NCBI GenBank assembly: GCA_037957365.1
Contig: JARHVA010005357.1
Coordinates: 483,001-547,000 of the forward strand
Direction: 5' to 3'
From: Torreya grandis
Lineage: Eukaryota; Streptophyta; Pinopsida; Cupressales; Taxaceae
Length of the DNA stretch: 64,000 nt
The notes under the pieces were generated by a model that was given only the letters and a program-made list of their open reading frames with translations, did no database searches and was not told the DNA's origin. Below are positions 1 to 10,583 of this stretch, one piece after another. The stretch's first letter is position 1, and each line of letters starts with the position of its first letter. The position numbers and the translations under genes were made by a program.

Positions 1-798
1 ACCAGTAGAAACTTCACTACTTTTATAAAAATGTTTTAAATGGATCTTTTAAATTCTCAATTCTAAAGTTTACACTGAATTGGAGGTGAAAAATTATTAG
101 ATTTTAAGATGTTGGAATGATTAAATCTGATTAAAATCTTATCCAAATCAAGTTTCAAAACTGAAATAAAGGTAAATTGATAGATCACATCAAATATCCA
201 TTAATACCATCCAATTTTTCAAATTATCGATTTTATAAAATTTCTCATAAATGATCAATTCATTAAATTTTGCATTTTGATTAAAAATCTAAATTTATAA
301 TCTAAATAATAACTAAAATTGAAATGCAAAAATGAATCCAAAGATCAAAACACAAAAATTGTTTATGAGGTTCAGAATTCCTACGTCCCTAGGTTCATAT
401 CAAACTGATCCATTAATGTTGCTAAAATTTACAAGATAAAATAATACTTATAAACAATAAAAGATCATATCTCTCTACAAAAACAGTGTTTCAAACCTTT
501 GAAAGACCTTGGCTAACTTAGCACATCCTTCACCTTCCTGAATCACATGTAGAGGCTTCTCCAAATCTAAATTGGAAACTTATATAGCTCAAAATGGCAT
601 CACTAATTCTCTAAAATGGGAAAATGAATATACTACATAGAGCGTATCAGAATTATAAAAAACTTTGTAGTTTACTCTAAGCTTTGGTGCAGCCTCTAAG
701 GGATCCAAAATGACCAAATACAACAAACTGGTCTATATTCTCCAATACACAGTCGGCCAGAAGCTTACCTTTAAATACAAGTTCACTCCTTTCAAAAC
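1..798. other. AT-rich non-coding DNA, no gene seen
   Basis: No reading frame here resembles a known protein and I see no RNA gene. The segment is ordinary AT-rich, CG-poor plant intergenic sequence, probably eroded repeat DNA whose family I cannot name. Confidence 0.5.
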
Positions 799-1138
799 AC
801 TTGGAAGTCTGTAGCCTAAGCAGTCAAGGCCTATCTATTTTTCATGGGAGGTCGGCGGTTCAAGTCTTCAGCCTCCCTTTTAGGGTGCTTGCTTATCCAT
901 TTGTCCCACATTGAGAAGTAGAACGATTCTCTAGGCTTTTAAAAGGGTTGGTGCCTCCTTTGAATCTGCCAACACCCCCATTTTGTGGGCTTTCAATGCC
1001 AAACATAGTGTGGTAGTTGGTTGGTGCCAACTTAGCATGGGATGTTGGTTCAAATACCAACTTTATTATATATGCTTATCTCCATGCCCTCTTCTCATGT
1101 TCCACTAGGTAGATGGATGTGTAATACTTAACATTATC
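799..1138 (+). mobile_element. tRNA-derived SINE-like segment
   Basis: The left part resembles the internal RNA polymerase III promoter of a tRNA. An A-box-like block (TAGCCTAAGCAGTC) lies near 812-825 and a B-box-like block (GGTTCAAGTCT) near 857-867, about 45 bases apart, which is normal tRNA spacing. Around the B box, GGGAGG (846-851) can pair with CCTCCC (872-877). The design resembles tRNA-related plant SINEs such as the Au family, where a tRNA-like head is followed by an unrelated body. The stretch to about 1138 is less AT-rich than its surroundings and could be that body. I see no clear poly(A) tail or target-site duplication, so the right edge is a guess. It could instead be a decayed tRNA pseudogene next to unrelated repeat DNA. 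Confidence 0.4.
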
Positions 1139-1289
1139 TTGAGCTCCTATGACTCAACATTTCTCACAGCTTATGTGGCAAGTTGGTTTCTCCCATGTGG
1201 CTGGGGCTCACTTGGTAATTTTTTAAAATATTACCAACGAATAATTAATTTTTTTTTAAAAACAATTATCCCTCTTTTTGTGGGATTTC

Positions 1290-1358
1290 AAATCTGCGGA
1301 CTTTGCATTTTCAAATCTACAGACATTGCATTTTCAAATCTACGGACTTTGTGATGCA
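1290..1358. repeat. 3 x 23-bp tandem repeat
   Basis: Three consecutive copies of a 23-base unit beginning AAATCTRCRGAC run at 1290-1312, 1313-1335 and 1336-1358. The copies differ at only a few positions, mostly in their middles. Confidence 0.85.
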
Positions 1359-1693
1359 AATTTAAATACAATGCTTTTATATGTCCATGCATTCAAAGAC
1401 AAAAATCACCCAAAGTTTTTGGGCACCCATTGACTTCCACATGTCACCTTTTAATTGTTCCACTTGGTGTGTCTACATTGCACCATGTCATCTTGCGACA
1501 CCACATTTTTCCCTGTCGCATTAGAACTTCAACGGCTTATAACTTGAGCATATGGTGTCCATTTTGCAAACCACAAAAAATTCCAAAAAGATCTCAATGA
1601 GATCTATGCTGTGAAATTGGTTTCATCATGACTTGGAAACTTTTTCAAAACTACACTCTAGTATCACAAACCCAGAAAAGTGATATTTAATAT
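1359..1693. other. possible remnant of an unrelated LTR
   Basis: No coding potential. The stretch is slightly richer in G+C and CG than the rest of the window. The phrase around 1530-1580 (cggcttataacttgag and following) is of a kind often found in plant gypsy LTRs. I cannot define ends, so this is only an impression. Confidence 0.25.
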
Positions 1694-2082
1694 TGAGAAA
1701 CACTAATAACCCCAATAGATCAAATCTTCTTCATCTCACTCCTTTTCAGATAAATTATTCACAAGTTTGTCTCAAACAAGTATTTTCCACATGCAATAAT
1801 ACTTTAATATATTTTTGTTTGAGATATATTTTATAATATGGGTAAAACCCTATTTATAATGATTCATGAGGAGATGTGACCATTATGAAAATAATGGGTC
1901 CATCCACCTCGATAAATCCAATCAATAAACATTTGGTAATTATTAAATAACTATAATAAGATTTTTTATTTTCCCAAAGTTTACACATTGATTAAATAAA
2001 TAATATATTATTATTTATTTAATTACTTACTAATGTAATCCAAGGGTTAATAATAGCCACTTAGACATTAATTGTTCTAACA
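1694..2082 (-). repeat. left LTR of the copia relic
   Basis: 389 bases running TGAGAAAC...TTCTAACA on the + strand, directly repeated at 7006-7400. Long shared blocks include the phrase around GGGTAAAACCCTATTTATAATG. On the minus strand it starts TGTTAGAACA and contains TATAAATAGGG, a textbook LTR TATA box, and it is preceded on that strand by CATTAAGGGGAG, a textbook copia polypurine tract. I therefore read the LTR itself as minus-oriented, opposite to the neighbouring gag-pol. Confidence 0.8.
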
Positions 2083-2099
2083 CTCCCCTTAATGCTAAG
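2083..2099 (-). other. polypurine tract on the minus strand
   Basis: On the minus strand CATTAAGGGGAG directly abuts the LTR start TGTTAGAACA, as a copia polypurine tract (primer for plus-strand DNA) abuts a 3' LTR. A + oriented element should instead show a tRNA primer-binding site beginning TGG here; none is visible. Confidence 0.55.
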
Positions 2100-2680
2100 T
2101 GGGGATAAAAGCCATAATCACCATAAAAGAATTATACTATGTGAAAAATTTTAAGGATTTAAAAACCTTCATCATGACAAAATTCACCTTTTAAAAAAAT
2201 AAGAATTATAATCCATAACTTACTCAAAAGTGAATTTAGGCTAGCATGATTGTGAGATTACATCTCATTATTTCTCATGAATAATCACTAAGCATATTTT
2301 GAGACATTTATAACATAAGGAGATCCATTACAAATTATGATTTTAAATGTATTTGGGTACATAAGTAAAACTTCCACATGAATTTTACTCAAATCACATA
2401 ACTTCCACATGAAATTTACAATGAGAAGTATAGAGAAGAAGAAGAAACATGACACTTGATCTAGTCTAAACCTAGGCAAGTATAGTCATCCAACTAGTCG
2501 ATCTTAAGAATTTGGCACATTCGAGATGCATTTAAGTGGTCTATTTTTTGTTTTGAATACTTATATTATTGTTTTTACACCTTTTTTCATAATTGTGCTT
2601 AGGTGGTCATTGTGAGTGTGACTCTTTTAATACCTAGAATTATGCAACTTTCTTTAAATTTTTTGTTGTGGTTAGCATCT

Positions 2681-2723
<43 letters not shown>

Positions 2724-3016
2724 TATATATAAATATAGTTTCATGCTCAAATCACTTTATTTTATAAATAGTTCAAAATTTTTCATTTAAAATGGTTAAA
2801 TCATAAAATTGTTCTTATTTTGAGTGTATTTTGTGATACTTGCTACATCTTGCTTTGTCATAAATTTGTGAAAATTTCTTGCTTTATCAAGCTTTAATTT
2901 GAACAAAAATTGTGTATTTACTTTTTTAAATTTGTTTAAATTATAAATAATTTTAAATTCACACTTAAAATGTTATTTCTTAAACATTTGGATTTTTTTG
3001 TGTTTAAAGGGAAGTC
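2100..3016. other. untranslated leader region of the copia relic
   Basis: About 0.9 kb without coding similarity between the left LTR and the gag start. It includes a TA microsatellite. Near 2415-2455 the minus strand carries a phrase like GTTTCTTCTTCTTCT that is also found on the + strand at the start of the right LTR (7035-7050). This may be a trace of an inverted LTR piece, but the phrase is simple and may be chance. Confidence 0.45.
2685..2733. repeat. (TA)n microsatellite
   Basis: Nearly uninterrupted TA dinucleotides for about 49 bases, with one AAT interruption. Confidence 0.95.
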
Positions 3017-3973
3017 ATGGCTTCACCTGACTTTTCCTTAGACAAATACAAAATGTTTAATATAAATAACTATAACATTTGAAAAATTCATGCTAAATCT
3101 GAAATCATGGCCCCTAAATTATGTAATATTTTCATTGGGAGTGAGAAATCCCTGTCTAGTTAGCGTGTGACCATTGAGCTTACCAATGCATTTCAATAGA
3201 AATCATAGGAAGCTTTGTCCATTATATTTTAGAGTGTTAAGGATGAATTTATTCTCCACATTGGTAATCAAGAATCTCTTTAAAAAGATTTGAAACTTAT
3301 TGAATCCATGCATGAGGGCACTCATCTCTCAAATATCATTAAGTTAATCTTTGAATTGCTGACAACACCTATGAAGGGTGATGAAAAATTTGTAAATTTT
3401 CTAGCTAAAATTAAGAACATTAAATCTTAGTTAGATGGATGTAATTATAATTTGATTCAGGATCAATTTATTTATTTTACCATTCAATTAAATATTCATA
3501 AAAAGTTTAGAAATATCATTTTAATTTTGAAATCTAAGTATCAAATTAAGCAAGATATCCTTGACCTTACCACCTTATCTTCTCTCTTGATTTAAGAAGA
3601 GCAAGTTATGACAAATTTTGATTCTAAAAAAAATCCTACTCAAGAAATTTTCGCTCATAATAATGTTTGTGATAACACTAAAAACCAAAAATATAACCCT
3701 AATTTTGTTAAAGGCAAACACAAGAACAAGAAATTTGGTAATAAAAACCATACACCTAAATTTGATGGAAATTGCAATCTATGTGGTAAATTTTTTCATA
3801 TAAGGGAACCATGTTATAAAAATAAGGATATAATTAATAATCAATCTTCTAAAAATAAAAAAGAAAAGAAATATAATCAAAACAAGCAAAATAATCAAAA
3901 CAACAATCAGGATCAAAATGTCATTGCTTTATATGTTACTTTATTTACTTCAAATGAAAATGAATGGATTTAA
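3017..3973 (+). pseudogene. copia gag, broken
   Basis: The Gag protein packages the element's RNA into virus-like particles. From ATG at 3017 (MASPDFSLDKY...) one frame runs with several in-frame stops to 3973. Its last 121 codons (3608-3973) are stop-free. The upstream part has the alpha-helical pattern of copia Gag. The C-terminal part carries a zinc knuckle, CNLCGKFFHIREPC (about 3772-3813), with CCHC spacing C-x2-C-x4-H-x4-C intact, which binds nucleic acid. A Lys/Asn/Gln-rich linker follows. The protease follows in the same frame after one stop, so gag and pol were originally a single polyprotein, as is usual for plant copia elements. The intact 121-codon stretch is a leftover, not a gene. 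Confidence 0.85.
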
Positions 3974-4320
3974 GATAGTGGTGCATCATACCATATGACA
4001 TGATTATCTGATATTTTTTATGATTCTAGAGATATCTCTGAAAGAATTTACTTAGAAGATAATTCTTTTTTAAAAGTAACTAAACATGGAAAAGCTAAAT
4101 TTTCAAATGTTGTTATTAATAATTTTTTATATGTACCTAAGCTTAAAAATAATTTGATATATTGTTTTCAATTTACTTATGATAATTTAATTTTAACTTT
4201 GATTAAAGATAGTTAGTCTATTAGAAATCAATTTGGATCATTGATTGTTGAAGGTGTTCAAAAGAATTGTTTATATATCTTCTCTCCTTATTTTGCATGT
4301 ATGATTTCATCACATAATAA
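3974..4320 (+). pseudogene. copia protease region, broken
   Basis: An aspartic protease that cuts the Gag-Pol polyprotein. Directly after the stop at 3971-3973 the frame continues DSGASYHMT, the hallmark of copia proteases (usually WILDSGASYHMT). The catalytic Asp is kept. The expected Trp four codons later reads TGA. Beyond, the phrase NFLYVPKLKNNL (about 4123-4155) matches the conserved tail of this domain. Multiple stops follow. Confidence 0.8.
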
Positions 4321-5110
4321 AAATGAATCTTAGTTATATAGTGAAAGATTAGGACATGTTGATTTTATAATATTACATGATATGTCTATAAATAGTCTTG
4401 TTATTGGAATTTTTTCTATCCCCTCTCATCATGAAACTTGTGAGGGTTACTTACATGGTAAGCAACATACTAACCCCTTTCACAAGAATCATGATGCAAA
4501 TTCTTCACATCTTTTAGAATTAATTTATAGTGATGTTGTAGGTCATTTATAAGTTACTTATCTTAATGGTTTATTATATACTATTACATTTATTGATGAT
4601 TATTCTAGAATGATATGATCTTATTTCATTAAAAATAGATCTGATGTTTTTTCTAGGTTTGAAAAATTTTAAGTTTATGTTGAAAATGCATCTAATTTAT
4701 ATATTAAGAGATTAATAACTAATAATGGCGGAGAATATTATATTAAAGAGTTTGATTCTTTTTTCATTAGTTATGGTATTCAAAGGGAACTAATAACTCC
4801 CTATTCCTCTCAACAAAATGGTATTGTTGAAAAGAAAAATTATACCATCATAGAAATGGCTAGAACAATGTTGAAATCTATAAATGTTTTTAAATTCTTA
4901 TGGGAAAAATCCATGAACACTATTTTTCATATTCTAGATAGATTCCCTACCAAAGCCTTGAATCTTTATACTCCTCTAGAAATGTGGATTAAAAAGAAAC
5001 CTAGTTGGCTCATCTTAGGATTTTTGGTAGTCCTACTTATATCTTTGTCCCTAAAGTTAAAAGGAAGAAGCTTGACCCCACTTCCTATTTTTTCATTTTT
5101 ATAGGATATG
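4321..5110 (+). pseudogene. copia integrase, broken
   Basis: Integrase inserts the cDNA into the host genome. The zinc-binding GAG-pre-integrase part starts near 4350 (RLGHVDF...) and includes a later CEGYLHGKQH where the second Cys has become Tyr. The core follows: first catalytic Asp in YSDVVG (about 4530), then TNNGGEY at 4718-4738, where families normally have SDNGGEY, so the second Asp is Asn (GAT to AAT). The third acid, Glu in QQNGIVEKKN (about 4829), is kept. About 80 codons from 4856 are open and contain the helix after the core. The enzyme is dead through the Asn change and the stops. Confidence 0.85.
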
Positions 5111-5419
5111 GAGGTAAGAATAAAGTTTTAAGAGTATATGATCCCTCTAAACATTAGATCATTAAGAATAAGAATGTTCTTATTCTTGAAAAATCCTTTT
5201 GTAAGCCCTATGTAGATCCTCCTTAGTGTTCTTTTATTGATGACCTGACTCTCATGTTTCTCCTTGTGATGAATCAAATTTCCTTGAGGATGTTGATCAA
5301 GTTTTGGATAACTTAGAGTTTGAGGAACCCCCTAAATTTTATGTCCAATTTAAAAGACCCAAATGGGTAGAATCTCTAATTCAATCTTCTAATATTGGTA
5401 ACCTTAATAAACTAACTAT

Positions 5420-6180
5420 ATGCCAACATTCTTATCATGCTTTAATGACTAAGTATGAATGTGAACCTCAATTATTTTAGGAAGCCACTCAAGATGATAG
5501 ATGGAATGTTTTTATGCAAGCTAAATATAATGCCTTAATTAAAAATTAGACTTGGGACCTTGTCCCTCCACCAAAAATGCATATTATTAGTTTTAGGTGA
5601 CTTTATAAGATCAAATATAATTCAATTGGTAAAATCAACAAGTTTAAAGCTAGATTAGTTGCTCGTGGGTTTACTCAAAAACCCAAGATTGACTATGTTA
5701 AAACCTTTTCTCCTATAGAAAAAATGAGTATAGTTACACTTCTTATTGCTCTTACAACCCAAAATAGTTGGGTTATCCACTAAATGAATGTTAATAATGT
5801 ATTTCTAAATGGTGATTTATAAGAAGAAATATATAAGATTTAGCATAAAGGTTTCATTGATCCTAATAGAGAATATTATGTTTGCAAGTTAAAAAAATCT
5901 TTGTATGGCTTAAAACAAGCTCCTTGAGCTTGGTATTCTAAAATTACTTCTTTTTCCAAAGAATTGGATTTTTCTAACTACTATTTAGATAATGATCTCT
6001 TTGTTAAAATTGAAAATGGTCATTTGATTCTAATAATATTATATGTTGATGATTTGTTGATTACTTGTGATCTAACTAGTTCAATTCATAAATATAAGGA
6101 TAAACTAAGTCAAATGTTTGAAATGACTGATTTAGGAATTCTATATTATTTAAGAATGTCTATATTTTAGGATTAAAATT
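5420..6180 (+). pseudogene. copia reverse transcriptase, broken
   Basis: The enzyme that copies element RNA into DNA. Recognisable blocks in order: WDLVPPPK (about 5549), NKFKARLVARGFTQ (about 5637), VNNVFLNGDL..EEIY (about 5788), KLKKSLYGLKQAP (about 5887), the active-site motif YVDDLL (6042-6059, both Asp kept) and KLSQMFEMTDLG (about 6100). Stops fall at QMDV, LQEEIY, the Gln before HKGF and QAPRAW, all explained by C-to-T changes. QMDV also carries Asp to Asn. No frameshift is needed through most of the domain. Confidence 0.9.
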
Positions 6181-6379
6181 CAATTGTTGTATCACAATCT
6201 CAGTATGCACATAATCTTCTTTTTAAGTTTAACATGCTTGATTGTAAATCCACCACTACTCCTATTGAAGTTGGTATTAAATTCGATCCTAAACCTACAT
6301 GTGAAAAATATAACCTTACTTTGTATAATAGTTTATTGGAATTTTGATTTATCTAACCATTAATAGGCTAGATATTTCA

Positions 6380-6930
6380 TATGCTATTAGTGTTGCTTTT
6401 AGATTTATGTTGGATCCATATTTGGATCATTAAAAATTAGCTAAATGTATCCTTCATTATATCAAAGGAACTATTAATTATGGTTTATTTTATTCTTCCA
6501 TTTATAATGCTAAATTATATGGTTATTATGATTTTAACCATGCTAGTGATACTTTAGATCATAAATCTACTTCTAGATATGTGTTTAGGTTTGGTGCAGG
6601 TGCTATCACTTGGAATAACAAGAAGCAACCTACTATCTCTCTCTCTCTCTCTCTTATATAGAATCTGAGTATAGAAGTGCTATAGAAGATACTAAAGAAG
6701 CCATGTGGTTATGAAGGATATTGGGAGAAATTCATTTGGATGTTTATCATAGTACCCTCCATTATGATAACCAAAGTTTTATAGCTCTAGAAAAAAATCT
6801 AGTGCAACACTAAAAAGCTAAACATGTTGAAGTTCATGTTCATTTCATCTGAGAGAAAGTCCTTAATGGTGATATTAATATATAGTTTTGTCCTATAGAT
6901 AAAAAAAGTGGTAGATATCTTCACAAAACC
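6380..6930 (+). pseudogene. copia RNase H, broken
   Basis: RNase H removes the RNA strand of the cDNA hybrid. The conserved phrase HASDTLDHKSTSRYVF...ITWNNKKQPTI (about 6538-6635) is clear; the first catalytic Asp sits in the SD of that phrase. A CT microsatellite then interrupts the SxxSTxEAEY block and shifts the frame. Downstream pieces EAMWL, HYDNQS and KAKHVEVHVHFI are readable in other frames to about 6930. Confidence 0.8.
6636..6654. repeat. (CT)n microsatellite inside RNase H
   Basis: An uninterrupted run of TC/CT repeats at the position of the conserved Ser-rich block of copia RNase H. Slippage here probably caused the local frameshift. Confidence 0.9.
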
Positions 6931-6986
6931 ACATAGTTTTACCAAATTTTATCAATTTTTTGCAATGCTAGCCCTCTCAGAGTTTC

Positions 6987-7005
6987 CATTAAGGGGGAGG
7001 GTGCA
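6987..7005 (+). other. polypurine tract on the plus strand
   Basis: CCATTAAGGGGGAGG, the typical copia plus-strand primer, lies 5 to 6 bases before the right repeat, just after the RNase H relic. It shares its core CATTAAGGGG with the minus-strand tract at 2083-2099, so both LTRs have a polypurine tract on their inner side. Confidence 0.75.
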
Positions 7006-7400
7006 TGACAATACCACTTCCTAATGGCCATGTGTTTCTTCTTCTTCTTTATACTTATCAAATAAATTCTTCATAATTTTATCTTAGACAATTAATTTAC
7101 ACATACAATAATACTTGAATATTTTTGTGTTTGAGATATATTTAATAATAGGGGTAAAACCCTATTTATAATGATTCATGAGGGGATGTGACCGGTGTGA
7201 AAATATTGGGTCCATCTACCCTGATAAATCTAATTAATAAATGCTTGGTAAACATTAAATAACTATAATAAGATTATTTATTTTCCCAAAGTATACACCT
7301 CAAGTAAATAAATAATATATTATTATTATTATTTATTTGATTACTTACCAATATAAGCCAAGGGTTAATAATAACCACTTAGACATTAATTTTTATAACA
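7006..7400 (-). repeat. right LTR of the copia relic
   Basis: 395 bases, TGACAATACC...TTATAACA on the + strand, a direct repeat of 1694-2082. The TATA-like TATAAATAGGG again reads on the minus strand. The outer end next to the + polypurine tract corresponds to the tail of the minus-oriented LTR, not its head. Confidence 0.8.
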
Positions 7401-9950
7401 TCATATCCTACCAAAATGAGGGGAATATTAGTATGTTAATTTTTATAAACATGTTCTACAAAATCAATTATAGTTTTCACATTCTATAGATTCATTGGAG
7501 GCATGATTTGGAAGCATGTTTTCTACTCTTATTAAGTATTCTACATCTACATATTATAGTGGGGTCATGTTTGGAAACATGTAATACACATTGGTATTTA
7601 TTTGTTTTTTATATTTTTCTATACATAGTGGGGGCATGCTTTGGAAGAATGCTCTCCACACTTACATAGTTTCCAAATTGGCAAAAATATATAGTAAATG
7701 ATATAGATTCATGGTTGTGTAAAAATTATATACATTGGTACCATTTGTTATATATAGTTTTAGCATGAGACATATCCAAGGTACATATGTTATGTAATGT
7801 GTGCCTAATATTTAAAAATCCAAATTAGTTTTAGATTCAAAAACTCTTTTATGGACTACTACCATAACACATTCTTTTACATACCAATACCCTGATGTAT
7901 TGCTACCCCAATCAATATTTCATGGGTTATATTGAGCCTTACCCATATACAATGTTTGGATCTTATTTTTGGTATGATTAGAGGGATTATATAATTTGGT
8001 CTCACTATGTTTTTAGGTGAAATTTATTACATCACTCACCCTATACCAATATATACATATACATATATTTTTCACTCAAGTTGTGTTGGTCAGGAAATGA
8101 TACTCTCAATGGTTGAAGCACCACTCTTCCTATTTTGAGTTGGGAAAATGATCACCTCCAAAATATACCTACACTAGGTATAACACCACCATGGTGAAAC
8201 ACACTTGACCACTTATAGGCTCACTTATCTTCCTAGCCAAAATATGGATGAGTTTTCAATCAACCTATATATGTCTCCAATTTCCAACACTCTAGAACCA
8301 TTTACTATGCAACACATACACAGGTGTATTATATCCATACTCTTTCTTTATGCTCATTTTTATTATTTATTACATACAAATTATATATTATAATTTACTT
8401 GTTGGGATATTTTTGGTTAAAGGTAAGGTTGAAATGAAATATTGAATAAAAACTCAAGTGAAGATAAGGTGTGTTTTCCACACCATGGTATGCATTATAT
8501 TTTCCTTTAAACTAGTAATTCTAGTTTTTATTACATTACTAGAAAAAATGGGGGGAAATGTATACACCTATTTTGGTATGAGTGAACTTTTTTATAGTCT
8601 TCTTGTATCTATATACCTTTTCACTAATAATTATGTATCTAGTGATGTGGTCTCTCATGGACCTATTTGGTTCCACATCATTTCACTTGAGGTACTTGCC
8701 CTATGGGCAGGTGTGTTTTGTTTGTTTGTTTTCATCCAATTTTTACTATGAATCCCTAAATTTTTTGCCTATTTTATGTATGTTTTTATCCCTTATACAT
8801 TTATATCTAGCTTAGACATTATCATCAACACTAGTGTCCAACATCGATGCAACTATCCAAGCTTATCTTCTTATCATTTTCTATATCTTATAGCTTTTTG
8901 ACCATTTTATTAACTCTCTTTACCCATCTTATGGTCATATTTTTGCATGTCACTAGGTTTTAATTCAAAATCAAAATGTCCCTATATATATAAAGGCTAT
9001 AGTCTAATTAACACATCTAATAATTTGATAAGGAAACTTTTTAATTAGATAATAATATTTATTTCAAGCTATCAAATTACACTACAACACTGAAACAAAT
9101 ATCTAAAACATTTAAAATGTCAAATATAATATTGCATCACTTATACCAAGTGTTAATGGGATAAAGAGTTTATATTATTCATATTATAATTCCACACCCT
9201 TGCATAAGAGGGAGAACTACATGTGACTCTGAGTCCCTCTTTAAAGTATTAGCTATGTAGGTATAACTTAGCAACAAATGGGGTTGATAGTTATAGTTTG
9301 AATCACATTATTAAGGTTTAAGAGGTAAAATATAAAGGAAATAGGGATACTTATTATTTATATTTGAAACACAATAAGACACATCCAATGATGTAAAATA
9401 GTTATGCAAGTCACAATACAGACTTGATATAAATTTGGAACCATTCCTATCGATATCCTTAACTAGAAACTTACATTGGAATTAGACACAAGAATCAACA
9501 TTATTTTACTTGGTTGACATAATTTTTTGACAAATAAAATAAATTAGAATATATAAGAACAAGGTCAAGATCTTTATGGCATCCCTATGATGATTTCCTA
9601 ATTATTTCCATAGTCTAGAATAAAATAACAAATAACATATGCTCTTTTTATCCCTTAGTTACTTGATACTTGTTGTATTTATTGGATATGCCTAAATGAG
9701 ATATATTGTTAAAATATTATATTACATTACTTAAATTTAAATATTACTTGATTACATTCTAACATATATATTTATTTTGTGTTTCTCTTATGAATCCAAT
9801 AGCATTAAAATAGGTTCAATGAATTCAATATGAAGATCCAACATTGAAATTTAATATCTACCATAAGTTGGGATGTATGACCAGGATTTATCCATTAAGA
9901 ATCAAGAAAAGGAATGGATATATGGGAATAAAATATAAGTGAGTGTCAAA
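7401..9950. other. non-coding repeat-derived DNA
   Basis: About 2.5 kb with no frame resembling a protein. Open stretches around 8205-8815 translate into Phe/Tyr/Leu-rich strings that simply reflect AT-rich composition. It holds the triplicated CATG motif (7497-7660) and a TA/CATA-rich patch near 8050. Confidence 0.5.
7497..7660. repeat. three spaced copies of a CATG..TTGGAA..CATG motif
   Basis: Copies at about 7497-7527, 7561-7590 and 7630-7660 share the plan G-rich block, CATG, TTTGGAA, then CATG or AATG. Start-to-start spacing is roughly 65-70 bases. The half-sites make each copy a weak palindrome. Function unknown. Confidence 0.6.
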
Positions 9951-10583
9951 AAAAATATGGAGGAGGTATAGAAGGTTCTATAATCTAACTTTGTAGATAA
10001 AAAAGAGAGTGGATTGTGAAGGGAAATACTTTTGAAGGAGAAATAATAGATAATAAGATGAAAAGGAGTAGCAAAAACACCTTAATGTATATTAAGAAAG
10101 TCAATGATTTATTAAGATTATAATAGATTAAGGATAAATCTTATCTAATATTCATGGATGAAGGAGAGATGATGACTCCATAAAGGGAAGAGAAATAAGA
10201 TAACAAAAAGTGATAACAATATTGTTGAGGTAAGGGAGGTCCATAGAGAAATGAAATAAATTATAGAACAATATGAATCTGAGAATGAGGAGGGGTAAAA
10301 TATAATAACATAAGATAAATATGATGAAATGGTTCCTTATTCTTTACAAAAATTTGTAAATAATGTTACATCCCCTTGGAGAAAAAAAGGAAAATATATT
10401 AAGAAGATTGCAAGTGTGACTACAATATTTGGAGGTAAGGTTACAAATGTTGGATAAAATAAAAAGATAGGTGACCCATTTCGTAAATAAAATTTTAAAT
10501 TAAAAAATAGAAGAGGAGATTGTTTATGTTCTTCAAATCACATTACCTTTGAGAGGTGATAAATACCAATCCAAAGGATCTAA

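Larger units (their letters stand above)
1694..7400 (+). mobile_element. decayed Ty1/copia LTR retrotransposon
   Basis: A copy-and-paste element that moved through an RNA intermediate. On the + strand it reads gag with a zinc knuckle, protease (DSGA), integrase, RT (YVDD) and RNase H. This protease-integrase-RT-RNase H order is diagnostic of Ty1/copia. It is bounded by two similar direct repeats of 389 and 395 bases, each TG...CA. Most stops are one-step transitions of Gln, Arg or Trp codons, so it has been inactive for a long time. I see no matching target-site duplication: aatat lies before 1694 and tcata after 7400. The orientation of the LTRs conflicts with that of the coding region (see the LTR entries), so this may be a rearranged or composite copy. 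Confidence 0.85.

Noticed and set aside
2685..2733. TA-rich stretch as a promoter or origin
   Set aside because: It is a plain dinucleotide microsatellite with no nearby gene start.
8458..8815. Hydrophobic open frames resembling membrane proteins
   Set aside because: Phe/Tyr/Leu/Ile-rich translations are expected from AT-rich DNA; two overlapping frames look equally membrane-like and neither has a motif.
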